A DNA stretch of 64,000 nt from positions 124,001 to 188,000 of the forward strand of contig NZ_BSFQ01000003.1 in NCBI RefSeq assembly GCF_027922425.1. Direction: 5' to 3'. This stretch comes from Pseudonocardia halophobica (GTDB lineage Bacteria; Actinomycetota; Actinomycetes; Mycobacteriales; Pseudonocardiaceae). Each line of letters opens with the position of its first letter. Within the stretch, counting starts at the first letter, position 1. A program made the position numbers and the translations under genes. Shown here in pieces: positions 41,430 through 49,619 of the stretch. Under the pieces are notes generated by a model, which did no database searches, was not told where the DNA came from, and was given only the letters and a program-made list of their open reading frames with translations.

Positions 41430-41878
41430 GCCCACGTGGTCGTTCACGAACAGCACGCCCGCAGGACGCGAGCGCACGTCCGTCGAGACCACCACTGACC
41501 CGCCCGCTCCGCGACAAGCGCGAGTGCCCTGGGGAAGAACGCCCGGCCGCACGCCCGACTGTGGACCACCAAGCAGTGCGAACGCCCCCGTTCGCACCCC
41601 ACTCGATCGCGCCCCCGCGATCGCAGAAGGTTCACTTCTGCATATCTTGCTCCGCCCAGGAAACACAGGGCGAGCGACCGGATTGGTCCGGCTCTCGACC
41701 GTGCCGACGGGACGCCCGGCGCTTCACCCCAGTCGTCCGAAGCTCGCCGAGGAGCGATTCGTCTCGCCATGAGCAGCTGCCCGCCCGTCTGACAGAACGA
41801 CCGCGTACGACGACGACCACGATCAGCCACAACCCTCCAGAGCTGTCACCGAGCCCGACGCGTGAGAGGCGGACTGCC
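41430..41878. other. Stretch without recognisable gene
   Basis: About 450 bp between the small membrane peptide and the excisionase. The open frames on both strands are arginine-rich with no supporting RBS or family pattern. I see no protein, RNA gene or integrase remnant. It probably contains the excisionase promoter. Confidence 0.4.
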
Positions 41879-42049
41879 ATGAAGGATCGACTGTGGGGCG
41901 TGAGGGACGTCGCCGAGTTCCTCGGAGTGCCCGTCGCGACGCTGTACCAGTGGCGTCAGCGCGGCTACGGCCCGAAGTCCCGCCGGGTGGGGCGCTACGT
42001 CCGCTACGAGCAGGCGGAGGTCCGAGCCTGGTTCGCGGCGCAGGAGTGA
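41879..42049 (+). CDS. AlpA/MerR-like helix-turn-helix excisionase
   Basis: A 56-aa protein. 'WGVRDVAEFLGVPVATLYQW' is a winged helix-turn-helix of the HTH_17/AlpA-excisionase type. 'GYGPKSRRVGRYVRYEQAEV' then 'RAWFAAQE' complete the domain. Such proteins are recombination directionality factors (Xis) of actinobacterial integrative elements and normally sit directly upstream of the integrase gene next to the attachment site. Here only 135 bp separate its stop from the 3' end of tRNA-Asn and no integrase is present. It could alternatively be a transcriptional regulator. Confidence 0.8.
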   Translation: MKDRLWGVRDVAEFLGVPVATLYQWRQRGYGPKSRRVGRYVRYEQAEVRAWFAAQE

Positions 42050-42060
42050 GGTGCCGCATG

Positions 42061-42153
42061 TGCGGACCTAAGGTCCGCAGACGCGGACAGGACGCAAGAT
42101 CACATCACGAAGTGAATCATGTGACTATCCTGTGACTAGATCTTCGCAAGATC
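42061..42153. repeat. Stacked palindromes and direct repeats next to the tRNA (candidate attachment/excision region)
   Basis: In 93 bp there are: TGCGGACCTAAGGTCCGCA (42061-42079, 9-bp arms), an imperfect palindrome around TCAC-GAA-GTGA flanked by TCACAT/ATGTGA (about 42093-42124), two copies of TGTGACTA 11 bp apart (about 42120-42138), and GATCTT-CGC-AAGATC (42139-42153). The cluster sits between the excisionase gene and the tRNA 3' end. Closely spaced repeats of this kind are typical arm-binding sites for integrase or Xis. No experiment or comparison supports this beyond position. Confidence 0.45.
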
Positions 42154-42184
42154 CGACGAGACCCGCTCTGACCTGGGGAGAAAG

Positions 42185-42257
42185 CTCCTCCGACTGGACT
42201 CGAACCAGTAACCCTGCGATTAACAGTCGCATGCTCTGCCAATTGAGCTACGGAGGA
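42185..42257 (-). tRNA. tRNA-Asn (GTT)
   Basis: The 73-nt minus-strand sequence folds as a standard tRNA. The acceptor is TCCTCCG/CGGAGGA with discriminator G, the D arm is GCTC...GAGC, the anticodon stem is TGCGA/TCGCA around loop CTGTTAA (anticodon GTT), and the T arm is ACTGG-TTCGAGT-CCAGT. CCA is not encoded. The gene is intact. Its 3' end faces the mobile element, as expected for integration into a tRNA 3' half. Confidence 0.95.
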
Positions 42258-42419
42258 CCGCCGGCCTGCGAGCGGAACCCGCTCGCTGACAGGGGAAACC
42301 CTACAACACCGGTTCCGGCGCCCCCGCACCCCCCTCCCCCGCCCTGGGCGAGCGTCGGTCCGGGGCTCTGGGGCAGGATGGCGGGGCAGGCGATCACGAC
42401 CGTCCCCCGTGGAGGCGAC

Positions 42420-42626
42420 ATGCTCAAGTTCCTGCTGGGTGCCGCGGTCGGCTACGTGCTGGGCGCGAAGGCCGGCCACGAGCGCTACGAACAGCTGCAC
42501 CGCACCTACCAGCGCGTCGCCGACCACCCGGCGGTCCAGGGCGCGGCCGGGGTGGTCCGGGCCCGCGTCGAGCAGGTCGTGAAGGGCGGCACGCACGACC
42601 CCGGCTCGAACGGGTCGGCGCGCTGA
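42420..42626 (+). CDS. Small YtxH-like protein
   Basis: A 68-aa protein, 'MLKFLLGAAVGYVLGAKAGHERYEQ', with an N-terminal Gly-rich hydrophobic segment ('LLGAAVGYVLGAKAG') typical of YtxH-like small membrane proteins, followed by an amphipathic helix ('RYEQLHRTYQRVADHP'). GGAGG at 42411-42415 supports the ATG. It is the first chromosomal gene to the right of the tRNA. The function is unknown. Confidence 0.7.
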   Translation: MLKFLLGAAVGYVLGAKAGHERYEQLHRTYQRVADHPAVQGAAGVVRARVEQVVKGGTHDPGSNGSAR

Positions 42627-43199
42627 GCCGAGCCCGTCCCCCGCGCGGGGCAGGGCTGTACCTGCGGCGCGTCGAGGTCGACGCGCCCGAGGCGGGCCGA
42701 GGCCACTACCCGTTCGCCCTGCCCGTGGTCGCCGCCCTGCGCGGACGACGGCTGGAGTTCGGCCCGGGCGTCACGTTCCTGGTGGGCGAGAACGGGTCCG
42801 GCAAGTCGACGCTCGTCGAGGCCATCGCCGTCGCCGCCGGGTTCAACGCCGAGGGCGGCTCGCGGAACTTCGCCTTCGCCACCCGGGCGAGCGAGTCCTC
42901 GCTGGGTGGGTCGCTGCGCATCGGGCGGGCGCCGGGCAAGGAGCGCTCGTCGTTCTTCCTGCGCGCCGAGTCGTACGACAACGTCGCCCGCCCGCATCCA
43001 GGACCTGACCACGCAGGGTTCGCAGTTCCTGATCGCCACCCACTCACCGATCCTGCTCGCGCTCCCCGGCGCGCGGATCCTCGAGATCGGCGACGACGGC
43101 GACCTGCGCCCCGTTCCCTACGACGACGCCCTCCCCGTCCGCACCACCCGGGACTTCCTCGCCGACCCCGCGCGGACCCTGCGTCACCTGCTCGGCTGA
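42623..43199 (+). pseudogene. AAA-family ATPase with central deletion
   Basis: The first part contains 'LEFGPGVTFLVGENGSGKST' (Walker A GENGSGKST) and 'FFLRAESYDNVA'. At about 42993 the sequence jumps to 'DLTTQGSQFLIATHSPILLA' in another frame, continuing 'ARILEIGDDGDLRPVPYDD' to the TGA at 43197-43199. In intact relatives (about 240-260 aa, SMC/ABC-type AAA ATPases) roughly 100 residues with the Walker B/signature region separate these blocks. The gene has thus lost its middle and its frame. The start is unclear, with CTG at 42623 overlapping the preceding stop. Its 3' end overlaps the convergent regulator by 16 bp. Confidence 0.75.
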
Positions 43200-44164
43200 G
43201 CCGCCCGGCAGCGGAAGGTGCGCCGGTACGCCGTCGGCGAGACGCCCAGCTCCGCCTGCAGGTGCAGGCGCATCGAGCCGGCCGTGCCGAACCCGGCCCG
43301 CTCCGCGACGTCGTCGACGGACAGATCGCTCTCCTCCAGCAGCGTGCACGCCCGCTCGATGCGCTGCCGCGTGAGCCACTGCCCCGGTGAGGTGCCCATC
43401 TCGTCCCGGAAGCGGCGGGTGAAGGTGCGGGTGCTGGTGGCCTCGCGGGCCGCGAGCTCCCGCAGCGTGACGGGCCGGTGCAGGTTGTCCAACGCCCACG
43501 CCCGCGCCCGGGCCGTCGACGACACCACGGGCTCGGGCACCGGGCGTCGGAGGTACTGGGCCTGCCCGCCGTCCCGGTGTGGCGGCACGACGGTGCCGCG
43601 CGCGACCTCGTTGGCCACCGCGGCGCCGTGGTCGGTGCGGATCATGTGCAGGCAGAGGTCGATCCCGGCCGCCTCGCCCGCCGACGTGAGCACGCCGTCC
43701 GCGTCGGTGTAGAGCACGTCGGGATCGAGGTCGACCTCGGGGTACAGCTCGCGGAACCGGGCAGCGCACTTCCAATGGGTGGTGGCCGGGCGCCCGTCGA
43801 GCAGCCCGGCCGCGGCCAGCACGAACGAGCCCGTGCAGATCGACGCGATCCGCGTGCCGGGCCGGATCCGGGCCAGCGCCTCGGCGAGCCCCGGGGGCGG
43901 CGGCGCGGGCTCGTAGTCGAGGTCCGACGCCGGAACGATCACGGTGTCGGCGGTGTCGAGCACCTCGGGCCCGTGCTTCACCAGGACCGGGAAGTCGGCG
44001 TCCGTGCGGACCGGGCCGGGCACGAGTGTGCAGGTCAGGACCTCGTAGAGCGGCCGGCCGGCGGTGTCGCGGGCCTGCCCGAACAACCGGTGGACGATGC
44101 CGAGCTCCATGGGCAGCAGACCGTCGCGCACGAGGACCGCGACCCTGTGCCGCTCGTCAGCCAT
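43184..44164 (-). CDS. GlxA-family AraC-type transcriptional regulator
   Basis: A 326-aa protein. The N-terminal DJ-1/PfpI-like domain (residues about 5-185) contains 'IVPASDLDY', 'RIASICTGSFVLAAAGLLDGR' (nucleophile-elbow Cys) and 'ATTHWKCAARF'. The C-terminal AraC domain (about 215-318) has two helix-turn-helices ('VTLREL AAREATSTRTFTRRF' and 'SVDDVAERAGFGTAGSMRLHL'). The ATG at 44164 was chosen over an upstream frame extension. It is divergent, with a 70-bp gap, from the oxidoreductase at 44235 and probably regulates it. Confidence 0.88.
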   Translation of the reverse strand: MADERHRVAVLVRDGLLPMELGIVHRLFGQARDTAGRPLYEVLTCTLVPGPVRTDADFPVLVKHGPEVLDTADTVIVPASDLDYEPAPPPPGLAEALARIRPGTRIASICTGSFVLAAAGLLDGRPATTHWKCAARFRELYPEVDLDPDVLYTDADGVLTSAGEAAGIDLCLHMIRTDHGAAVANEVARGTVVPPHRDGGQAQYLRRPVPEPVVSSTARARAWALDNLHRPVTLRELAAREATSTRTFTRRFRDEMGTSPGQWLTRQRIERACTLLEESDLSVDDVAERAGFGTAGSMRLHLQAELGVSPTAYRRTFRCRAAQPSR

Positions 44165-44234
44165 GGCCGGATCCTCGCACATACTGTCCATCGAGCCACT
44201 CGTCCGACGGGCACGCGCGGCCGACGATCGGGAC

Positions 44235-45026
44235 ATGGACGTTCTGTGGGTGGTCGCGCATCCGGAGCCACGCTCGTTGACCGGCGTGCTGGCCGCGGAG
44301 GGCCGCGCGGCGCTGGAGGAGCAGGGACACCGGGTCGCGGTGTCGAACCTGTACGCGATGCGCTGGGACCCGGTGCTGACCCGGGAGGACTACGGGCTCG
44401 ACGCGAACGAGCGGCTGTTCGTCTCCCACGGGTCCCGGCGGGCGTACGACGCCGGGACGCTGCCGCCGGAGATCCGCGCCGAGCAGGAGAAGCTGCGCCG
44501 GGCCGACGCGCTGGTGCTGCAGTTCCCGCTGTGGTGGTTCGGGATGCCCGCGATCCTCAAGGGCTGGGTGGACCGGGTGTTCGTCGACGGCTTCGCCTAC
44601 GGGGTGCGCGGCCCCGACGGACGCACGCGCCGCTACGGCGACGGGGTGCTCGCCGGGAAACGCGCCCTCGTCGTCACGACGACCGGGGGTCCGGACTCGG
44701 CGTTCGGGCCGCGCGGGATCAACGGGCACGTCGAGGAGCTGCTGTTCCCGCTGCTGCACGGCACGCTCTTCTACGCCGGCGCCACGGTCCTGCCGCCGTT
44801 GCTCGTCCCCGGTGCGGATCGCTTCACCGAGGAAGACCGGCTCCGCGCCGGCGCGGCTCTGCGCGGGCGGCTCGCCGGGCTCGGGACCGACGCCCCGCTC
44901 CCGTTCCGCCCGCAGCGCGGCGGGGACTACGACGAGCACCTGGTGCTGCGCCCGCACCTCACGCCCGGGCAGGCGGGGCTGTCGGTGCACATGGCCGACA
45001 GCCCCGAGGTCCGGGCGGCGAGCTAA
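44235..45026 (+). CDS. NAD(P)H-dependent (NQO/MdaB-like) flavodoxin-fold oxidoreductase
   Basis: A 263-aa protein. 'VLWVVAHPEPRSLTGVLAAEG' is the FMN/FAD-phosphate loop of the flavodoxin-like quinone reductases. 'ADALVLQFPLWWFGMPAILKGWVDRVF' (landmarks FPLWWFGMPA and KGWVDRVF) is the signature of NQO/KefF/MdaB enzymes, and 'VTTTGGP' follows. It reduces quinones or nitro compounds by two electrons using NAD(P)H. The C-terminus overlaps the convergent EAL protein gene by 4 bp. Its likely regulator is the divergent GlxA-type protein. Confidence 0.88.
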   Translation: MDVLWVVAHPEPRSLTGVLAAEGRAALEEQGHRVAVSNLYAMRWDPVLTREDYGLDANERLFVSHGSRRAYDAGTLPPEIRAEQEKLRRADALVLQFPLWWFGMPAILKGWVDRVFVDGFAYGVRGPDGRTRRYGDGVLAGKRALVVTTTGGPDSAFGPRGINGHVEELLFPLLHGTLFYAGATVLPPLLVPGADRFTEEDRLRAGAALRGRLAGLGTDAPLPFRPQRGGDYDEHLVLRPHLTPGQAGLSVHMADSPEVRAAS

Positions 45027-46708
45027 CCCGCGAGCGGGCGCGGGGCCTCCCCCGCCGCGGCGGACACCGCGGCGTCCGGGCCGAGCCGACGGGCCTGCTC
45101 GCGGAGTCGGCCGAGCTCCCGCGCGACGTCGGCCGCCCCGGTCGGCAGGCCGGGCGGCTGACGTAGCCAGGCCGTCGCGACCCGCGGCGCCCGGTGCGCG
45201 GCGAGCGCGGCGCGCAGGGCGGCGTCGAGCGCGGGCGGCGCGCCGAGATCGGTGACGATCACGAGGTCGTCGCCCGTCCCGTGCGCGGCGCTGCTCCCGG
45301 CGAACCGGGGCAGGACGTCGGTCACCGCGCGGGCCACCCGCCGCAGCCCGTCGACGACGGCGTCGAACCCGCCGCGCAGGGTCAGCGCGCCCAGGTCGGC
45401 GGTGACCAGCCCGATCCCGGCGCCCTGCCCCGCGAGCAGCCGCTGCTCGAGCGCCTCGGTCAGCGCGGGCACGCCGGGTAGGCCCGTGACCGGGTGCAGG
45501 GCCAGCGCCCGGTCGTACTCGAGCGCCGCGACCGCGCGGAGCAGGTCGCCGATCCGCGCGACGCCGCGGCAGCGCCCGTACCCGTCGACGAGCGCGATGT
45601 CGTCATGGGCGCGGCGGGGGTCGCCGAGCTGCAGCGCCTCGCGCGGTTCCGCGTCGAGCGGCAGCACCCTCGCGGGGTCGGCGAGGTCGCGGACCGGCCG
45701 CTCGGCGTGCAGGGCGTAGCCGAACCGGGCGGAGACGGCGAGCAGGAAGCGGGTGCGTTCCAGCATCGCGACCGGCCGCTCCGACGCCGTGGTCAGCACG
45801 ATGCCGGCGAGCTCCGGCGAGTCCTGGAACAGGGCACGGGCCTCGGCGCCGGTCGCGGTGTCGCGCAGCATCACGGCCGGGCGGGCGAAGTCGCCCAGCA
45901 CGGGCCCGACGGGATCGGCGCGGTCCGGGCGCACGTGCGGCGTCGGGGCGGGCAGCGGGGCCGCGAGCCGGTCGACCGGCCGGCGGCCAGGCGCGCCCAG
46001 GAGCGGACCGCAGCCGCGGCGGACACCGTGCCGGCGGAAGGCCTCCAGGTCGGCCGCGGTCGCGATCCCGGCGGCGACCAGCTCGGCGCCGGTGCGCCGG
46101 CACAGCCGCGCCACGGCGTCGAGCACGACCTGGCCGCCGGGGTCGGCGTCGAGTGCGCCGGCGAGCTCCGGGTCGAGGGCGACGACGTCGGGCGCGAGCC
46201 GGGCGATCAGCGCGAGCGGGTGGTCGGCCGGCCCGACCTCCCCCACCCCGATGCGGTGGCCGCGGGACCGCAGCACGCGGAGGCCGGCCTCCACGTCCGC
46301 GTCGGCCGGGTCGCCGATCGGGGCGGCGATCCGGATCACGACGTCGCGCGGGGCGAAGCCCGCGTCGCGGACGGCGGCGTGCAGCTCGGCGAGCGCACCG
46401 CCGTCGTCGGCCACGGTGTCCGCCAGCAGCGTGACGTGCAGGGGGACACCGAGGCCGTAGCCGCCGGCCCGCCGGATCCCGGCGGCCGCGGCGCCGACGT
46501 CGAGGGCGGCCCGGCGGTTCGTGCGGGCGGCCGCCGCGACCACCCCGGCCATCGCCCCGTCCCGCGGCTGCGGCACCGCCTCGACGGCCACCACCGCGCC
46601 GGTGGCCAGGTCCGCGATCGGCGCGAACAGGGGCCGGATGCCGTCCGCCCGGCTGTACGAGGCGGCCCACGCCGCGGGGCCGTCCGGCCCGTCCTGCGCG
46701 ATCGTCAC
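45023..46708 (-). CDS. Degenerate EAL - CBS - GGDEF domain protein
   Basis: A 561-aa soluble protein. The GTG at 46708 has GGAGG upstream. Residues about 20-255 follow the EAL fold ('RPLFAPIADLATGAVVAVEA', 'VVALDPELAGAL', 'ELVAAGIATAADLEAFRRHG'), but the EAL signature reads VEAV and catalytic acids are poorly kept. Residues about 290-410 resemble a CBS-like sensor. From about 418 'HPVTGLPGVPALTEALEQRL' starts a GGDEF-like fold whose signature is GTGDDLV. Both halves appear catalytically inactive, so it probably binds c-di-GMP or another ligand as an effector rather than making or breaking it. The architecture matches EAL-CBS-GGDEF proteins of actinobacteria. Confidence 0.75.
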   Translation of the reverse strand: MTIAQDGPDGPAAWAASYSRADGIRPLFAPIADLATGAVVAVEAVPQPRDGAMAGVVAAAARTNRRAALDVGAAAAGIRRAGGYGLGVPLHVTLLADTVADDGGALAELHAAVRDAGFAPRDVVIRIAAPIGDPADADVEAGLRVLRSRGHRIGVGEVGPADHPLALIARLAPDVVALDPELAGALDADPGGQVVLDAVARLCRRTGAELVAAGIATAADLEAFRRHGVRRGCGPLLGAPGRRPVDRLAAPLPAPTPHVRPDRADPVGPVLGDFARPAVMLRDTATGAEARALFQDSPELAGIVLTTASERPVAMLERTRFLLAVSARFGYALHAERPVRDLADPARVLPLDAEPREALQLGDPRRAHDDIALVDGYGRCRGVARIGDLLRAVAALEYDRALALHPVTGLPGVPALTEALEQRLLAGQGAGIGLVTADLGALTLRGGFDAVVDGLRRVARAVTDVLPRFAGSSAAHGTGDDLVIVTDLGAPPALDAALRAALAAHRAPRVATAWLRQPPGLPTGAADVARELGRLREQARRLGPDAAVSAAAGEAPRPLAG

Positions 46709-46847
46709 GCCGTCCCTCCACCGCTCGGGCGACCGGTCACGCTGCCGCCCCGGTCGCGGGCGCCGCGACCGTCCCCGATGGACGGAACGGGGGCCGGGCC
46801 GTCCCCCTCCCGGCGGGTGGCCGGGAGGTGAACGGACGGAGATCACA

Positions 46848-48248
46848 TCAGGCGGGCGGGATGTTCTGGTTCACCCGGAACAGGTTGCCGGGGTCGTACC
46901 GGCGCTTGACCTCCTGCAGCCGCGGGAAGTTCTCGCGGTACGACGCGCGGACCCGGTCGGCGCCCTCGTCCATCATGAAGTTGACGTACGCGCCGCCCTC
47001 GGTCAACGGATGCAGCGCGTCCCAGTACTCCCGCGTCCAGTTCGTGATCAGCTCGGCGTTCGCGGGGTCGGGGTCGACGCCCACGATCACCCCGTTCCAC
47101 CCGCCCTCGCGGTAGGCGAAGGCCGTCTCCTCCGGGCCGACCCGGGCCGCGGCGCCGTCGATCGGGTAGAGGTGCATGGTCGACTGGCCGGTGGGCAGGC
47201 GTGCGCCGAAGCGGCGGTGCACCTCGATCGCCTCGTCGGAGATCTCGCGCACGAAGTCGGCCCGCCAGTACCACTGGTGCCCGGGCGGGAAGAGGTCGTC
47301 GAAGGCACTCTGCAGGGCCGCGAACGGCATCGTGTCCAGGCCGACGAGCAGGGGCGACCCGAACTCCCGCACCGGCGCGAGGACGCGGTCGGCATCGGCC
47401 TGGGGGCCGCTGTAGCACCAGAGGATCGCGCAGACCGTGCGGTTCCACAGCTCCTCGGGGAACAGTGGTACCGGCGGGACGGCGAGGACGCCGATCCAGC
47501 CGTTGAGCTCCTCGGGCAGCGTCGGGAGCACGTCGCGGTACCAGCGCATGACCTCGCCGATGTCGTCGAGGTCGTAGAACACCGGACCGGCGACCACGTT
47601 CCCGTTCTCGCCGATCTCGTGGCAGCGGAACACGAACGAGGTGACGACGCCGAAGTTCCCGCCGCCCCCGCGCAGCGCCCAGAACAGGTCCGGGTGCTCG
47701 TCCGCACTCGCCCGCACGAACGAGCCGTCGGCGAGGACGACGTCGGCGGACAGCAGGTTGTCGATCGTCAGGCCGAACGGCCGGGTCAGGTTGCCCGTTC
47801 CGCCGCCGAGGGTCAGCCCGGCGACGCCCGTGGTGCCGATGATCCCGGACGGCGTCGCCATACCGAAGGCGGCGGTGGCGTGGTCGACGTCGCCCCAGGT
47901 GCAGCCCCCGTCGACGCGGACGGTGCGGGCGACCGGGTCGACCGTCGTGCTGCGCAGGCCGGACAGGTCGACGACGAGTGCTCCGTCGGCCACGCCGAGC
48001 CCCGCGGCGTTGTGCCCGCCCCCGCGGACCGACAGCAGCAGCCCGTGCTCGCGGGCAGCCCGCACGCAGGCGATGACGTCGGCGACGTCGGCGACCCGCG
48101 CGATCGCAGCCGGCTTGCGATCGATCATGGCGTTGTACACGGCCCTGGCCTCGTCGTAGCCCGGATCGCCGGGCCCGATCAACGGGCCGCGGAGGGTGGC
48201 GGCGAGTTCCGGGCCCCACGCGGGGCCGGCGGTGTCGGTGTTGGTCAT
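46848..48248 (-). CDS. FAD-dependent BBE-type oxidase (bicovalent flavin)
   Basis: A 466-aa protein of the FAD_binding_4 (PCMH) + BBE family. 'LLSVRGGGHNAAGLGVADG' provides the His that binds the flavin 8-alpha position, and 'VDGGCTWGDVDHAT' the Cys for the 6-S-cysteinyl link, so the cofactor is probably bicovalently bound. 'IGTTGVAGLTLGGGTGNLTR' follows. The C-terminal 'NFPRLQEVKRRYDPGNLFRVNQNI' (landmark RYDPGNLFRVNQNI) is the BBE signature. Such enzymes oxidise sugars or secondary metabolites with O2, and the substrate is unknown. No signal peptide is seen. It stands alone on the minus strand. Confidence 0.92.
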   Translation of the reverse strand: MTNTDTAGPAWGPELAATLRGPLIGPGDPGYDEARAVYNAMIDRKPAAIARVADVADVIACVRAAREHGLLLSVRGGGHNAAGLGVADGALVVDLSGLRSTTVDPVARTVRVDGGCTWGDVDHATAAFGMATPSGIIGTTGVAGLTLGGGTGNLTRPFGLTIDNLLSADVVLADGSFVRASADEHPDLFWALRGGGGNFGVVTSFVFRCHEIGENGNVVAGPVFYDLDDIGEVMRWYRDVLPTLPEELNGWIGVLAVPPVPLFPEELWNRTVCAILWCYSGPQADADRVLAPVREFGSPLLVGLDTMPFAALQSAFDDLFPPGHQWYWRADFVREISDEAIEVHRRFGARLPTGQSTMHLYPIDGAAARVGPEETAFAYREGGWNGVIVGVDPDPANAELITNWTREYWDALHPLTEGGAYVNFMMDEGADRVRASYRENFPRLQEVKRRYDPGNLFRVNQNIPPA

Positions 48249-48346
48249 GGTTCCCTCCCGAGCGTCGGGGGTGCGGCCCGTGCATTGGCCGCACCCGGCG
48301 GTGACGCCAGGAGCCCAACGTTCGCGCAGCTTTCGTGACAGGGCCT

Positions 48347-49105
48347 TCAGGCCTTGTGCGCCACGGCGAAGAGGCGGCGGAAGGGGAACCAGGTAGTGCC
48401 GTCGGCGGAGGCCGGGTAGGCCGCGCGCAGGCGCGGGGCCAGCCGGTCCGTGAACCGGGCGTACTCGGCCTCCCCCAGCGCGTCGCGCACGGGACGCAGG
48501 GCGGTGCCGCTGATCCAGTGCAGCACCGGGTCCTCGCCGGTGAGGCGCTGGAGGTAGGTCGTCTCCCAGACGTCGGCGGTCGCGCCGGTCGCCGCGAGGA
48601 GCTCGGCGTACTCCGCCGGCTCCGCCACGGCGGCCTCACCGCGCAGGACGATCGGCTGCTCCCACTCCGCGGCGAGCTCCCGCACCAGGGCGTGGGAGGG
48701 GGCCTCGAAGTTGCCCGGGACCTGCATCGCGAACGTGGCCCCCGCCGGCAGCGCCTCGATCCACCGCGGGATCAGCGCGGTGTGGGTCGGCACCCACTGC
48801 AGCACTGCGTTGGTGACCACGAGGTCCGTGTCCGGGGCGGGCGTCCAGTCCTCGGCGGCCTGCAGCCGGGCGTCGACACCCGAGGCGCGGGCCGCCTCCA
48901 CCATGTCCGGCGAGGAGTCGAGGGCCTCGACGACGGCGCCCGGCCACCGCGCGGCCAGCACCGGGGTGAGGTGGCCGGGGCCGCAGCCGAGGTCGACGAC
49001 CCGCCGCGGGTCGGTCGTGCGCACCCGGGCCAGCAGGTCGTGGAAGGGGCGGGCGCGGTGGTCGTCGAAGTCGAGGTAGAGGGCGGGGTCCCAGGTCGTC
49101 GCCAT
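48347..49105 (-). CDS. tam: Trans-aconitate 2-methyltransferase
   Basis: A 252-aa SAM-dependent methyltransferase. The N-terminus 'TTWDPALYLDFDDHRARPFHDLL' is diagnostic of Tam (WDPxxYLxFxDxRxRPFxDLL). SAM motif I is 'VVDLGCGPGHLT'. 'DLVVTNAVLQWVP' and 'AMQVPGNFEAPSH' are further Tam-specific blocks. The enzyme methylates trans-aconitate, removing an aconitase inhibitor formed spontaneously from cis-aconitate. Full length. Confidence 0.93.
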   Translation of the reverse strand: MATTWDPALYLDFDDHRARPFHDLLARVRTTDPRRVVDLGCGPGHLTPVLAARWPGAVVEALDSSPDMVEAARASGVDARLQAAEDWTPAPDTDLVVTNAVLQWVPTHTALIPRWIEALPAGATFAMQVPGNFEAPSHALVRELAAEWEQPIVLRGEAAVAEPAEYAELLAATGATADVWETTYLQRLTGEDPVLHWISGTALRPVRDALGEAEYARFTDRLAPRLRAAYPASADGTTWFPFRRLFAVAHKA

Positions 49106-49166
49106 GCGTCCTCCCAGGTCGGCGGGGGTCGTGAGTGCGAACGGCCGCTCTAGGGGCAGTAGGCAC

Positions 49167-49619
49167 TCACGGGTCGGGGTGGATCTGCCGGATCGTGCCG
49201 TCGCGACCGGGGACGTGACGTTCGAGCACCCAGGCCTCGCGGCCGTCGGGCATCGTGGCGCGCTCGCGGGACACGATCGAACCGGTGACGCGCTGGTGCA
49301 CCGCCTGCGGCACCTTGCCCGGCTCGCCGAGCCGGAAGCGCCGGGGCGGCCCGTCGTGCAGCAGGAACGCCTTGCCGAGATCCTCGTGCGTGGCCACGAC
49401 GAAGGTCATCGCGCCGTCCGCCCAGGTCGCCTTGCTGACCAGGTGCCAGCCGACCCGCTCCGGCTCGCCGGGGAACCACACGCCCAGGTTGGAGACGACG
49501 AGGTGCCCGCCGCCGCGCACGACGTCGGCCACCGCGACCACGTGCTCCTCCGGGTCGAGCGTGCCGGCGAACCCCTCGGGCAGGTCCTCCTTGCCGAGCA
49601 GCCGCCGGAGCAGGTTCAC
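49167..49619 (-). CDS. Hypothetical protein translationally coupled to dnaG
   Basis: A 150-aa soluble protein with a GTG inside the dnaG stop (GTGA). It contains 'LPEGFAGTLDPEEHVVAVADV', 'GGHLVVSNLGVWFPG' and 'GREAWVLERHVPGRDG', resembling conserved actinobacterial proteins of unknown function located right after dnaG (a PH-like beta-rich fold is plausible). The coupling suggests stoichiometric expression with primase but gives no function. Confidence 0.7.
   Translation of the reverse strand: MNLLRRLLGKEDLPEGFAGTLDPEEHVVAVADVVRGGGHLVVSNLGVWFPGEPERVGWHLVSKATWADGAMTFVVATHEDLGKAFLLHDGPPRRFRLGEPGKVPQAVHQRVTGSIVSRERATMPDGREAWVLERHVPGRDGTIRQIHPDP

Larger units (their letters stand above)
3407..42184. 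mobile_element. Putative integrative conjugative element ending at tRNA-Asn (T4SS plus Tad pilus plus defence cargo)
   Basis: The block contains a VirB4-like ATPase, a VirD4-like coupling protein, a VirB6/TrbL-like channel protein, an SCO6880-family protein, a MobA-type relaxase with MobC, a prim-pol primase, Lsr2 and an AlpA-like excisionase. It abuts the 3' end of a tRNA-Asn gene, a classical integration site. Having a relaxase and T4SS ATPases points to single-strand DNA transfer rather than the FtsK/TraB double-strand transfer of typical AICEs. No integrase is present between the excisionase and the tRNA, and I could not find a second copy of the tRNA 3' end near 3000-3400. The left boundary is therefore provisional, and the element may be immobile or extend beyond the window. 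Confidence 0.65.

Noticed and set aside
41430..41878. Arg-rich forward frame running into the excisionase (open from 41051)
   Set aside because: The excisionase domain begins at the ATG at 41879. The upstream part is low-complexity Arg/Pro/Ser sequence without RBS or similarity, so the long frame is not taken as one gene.
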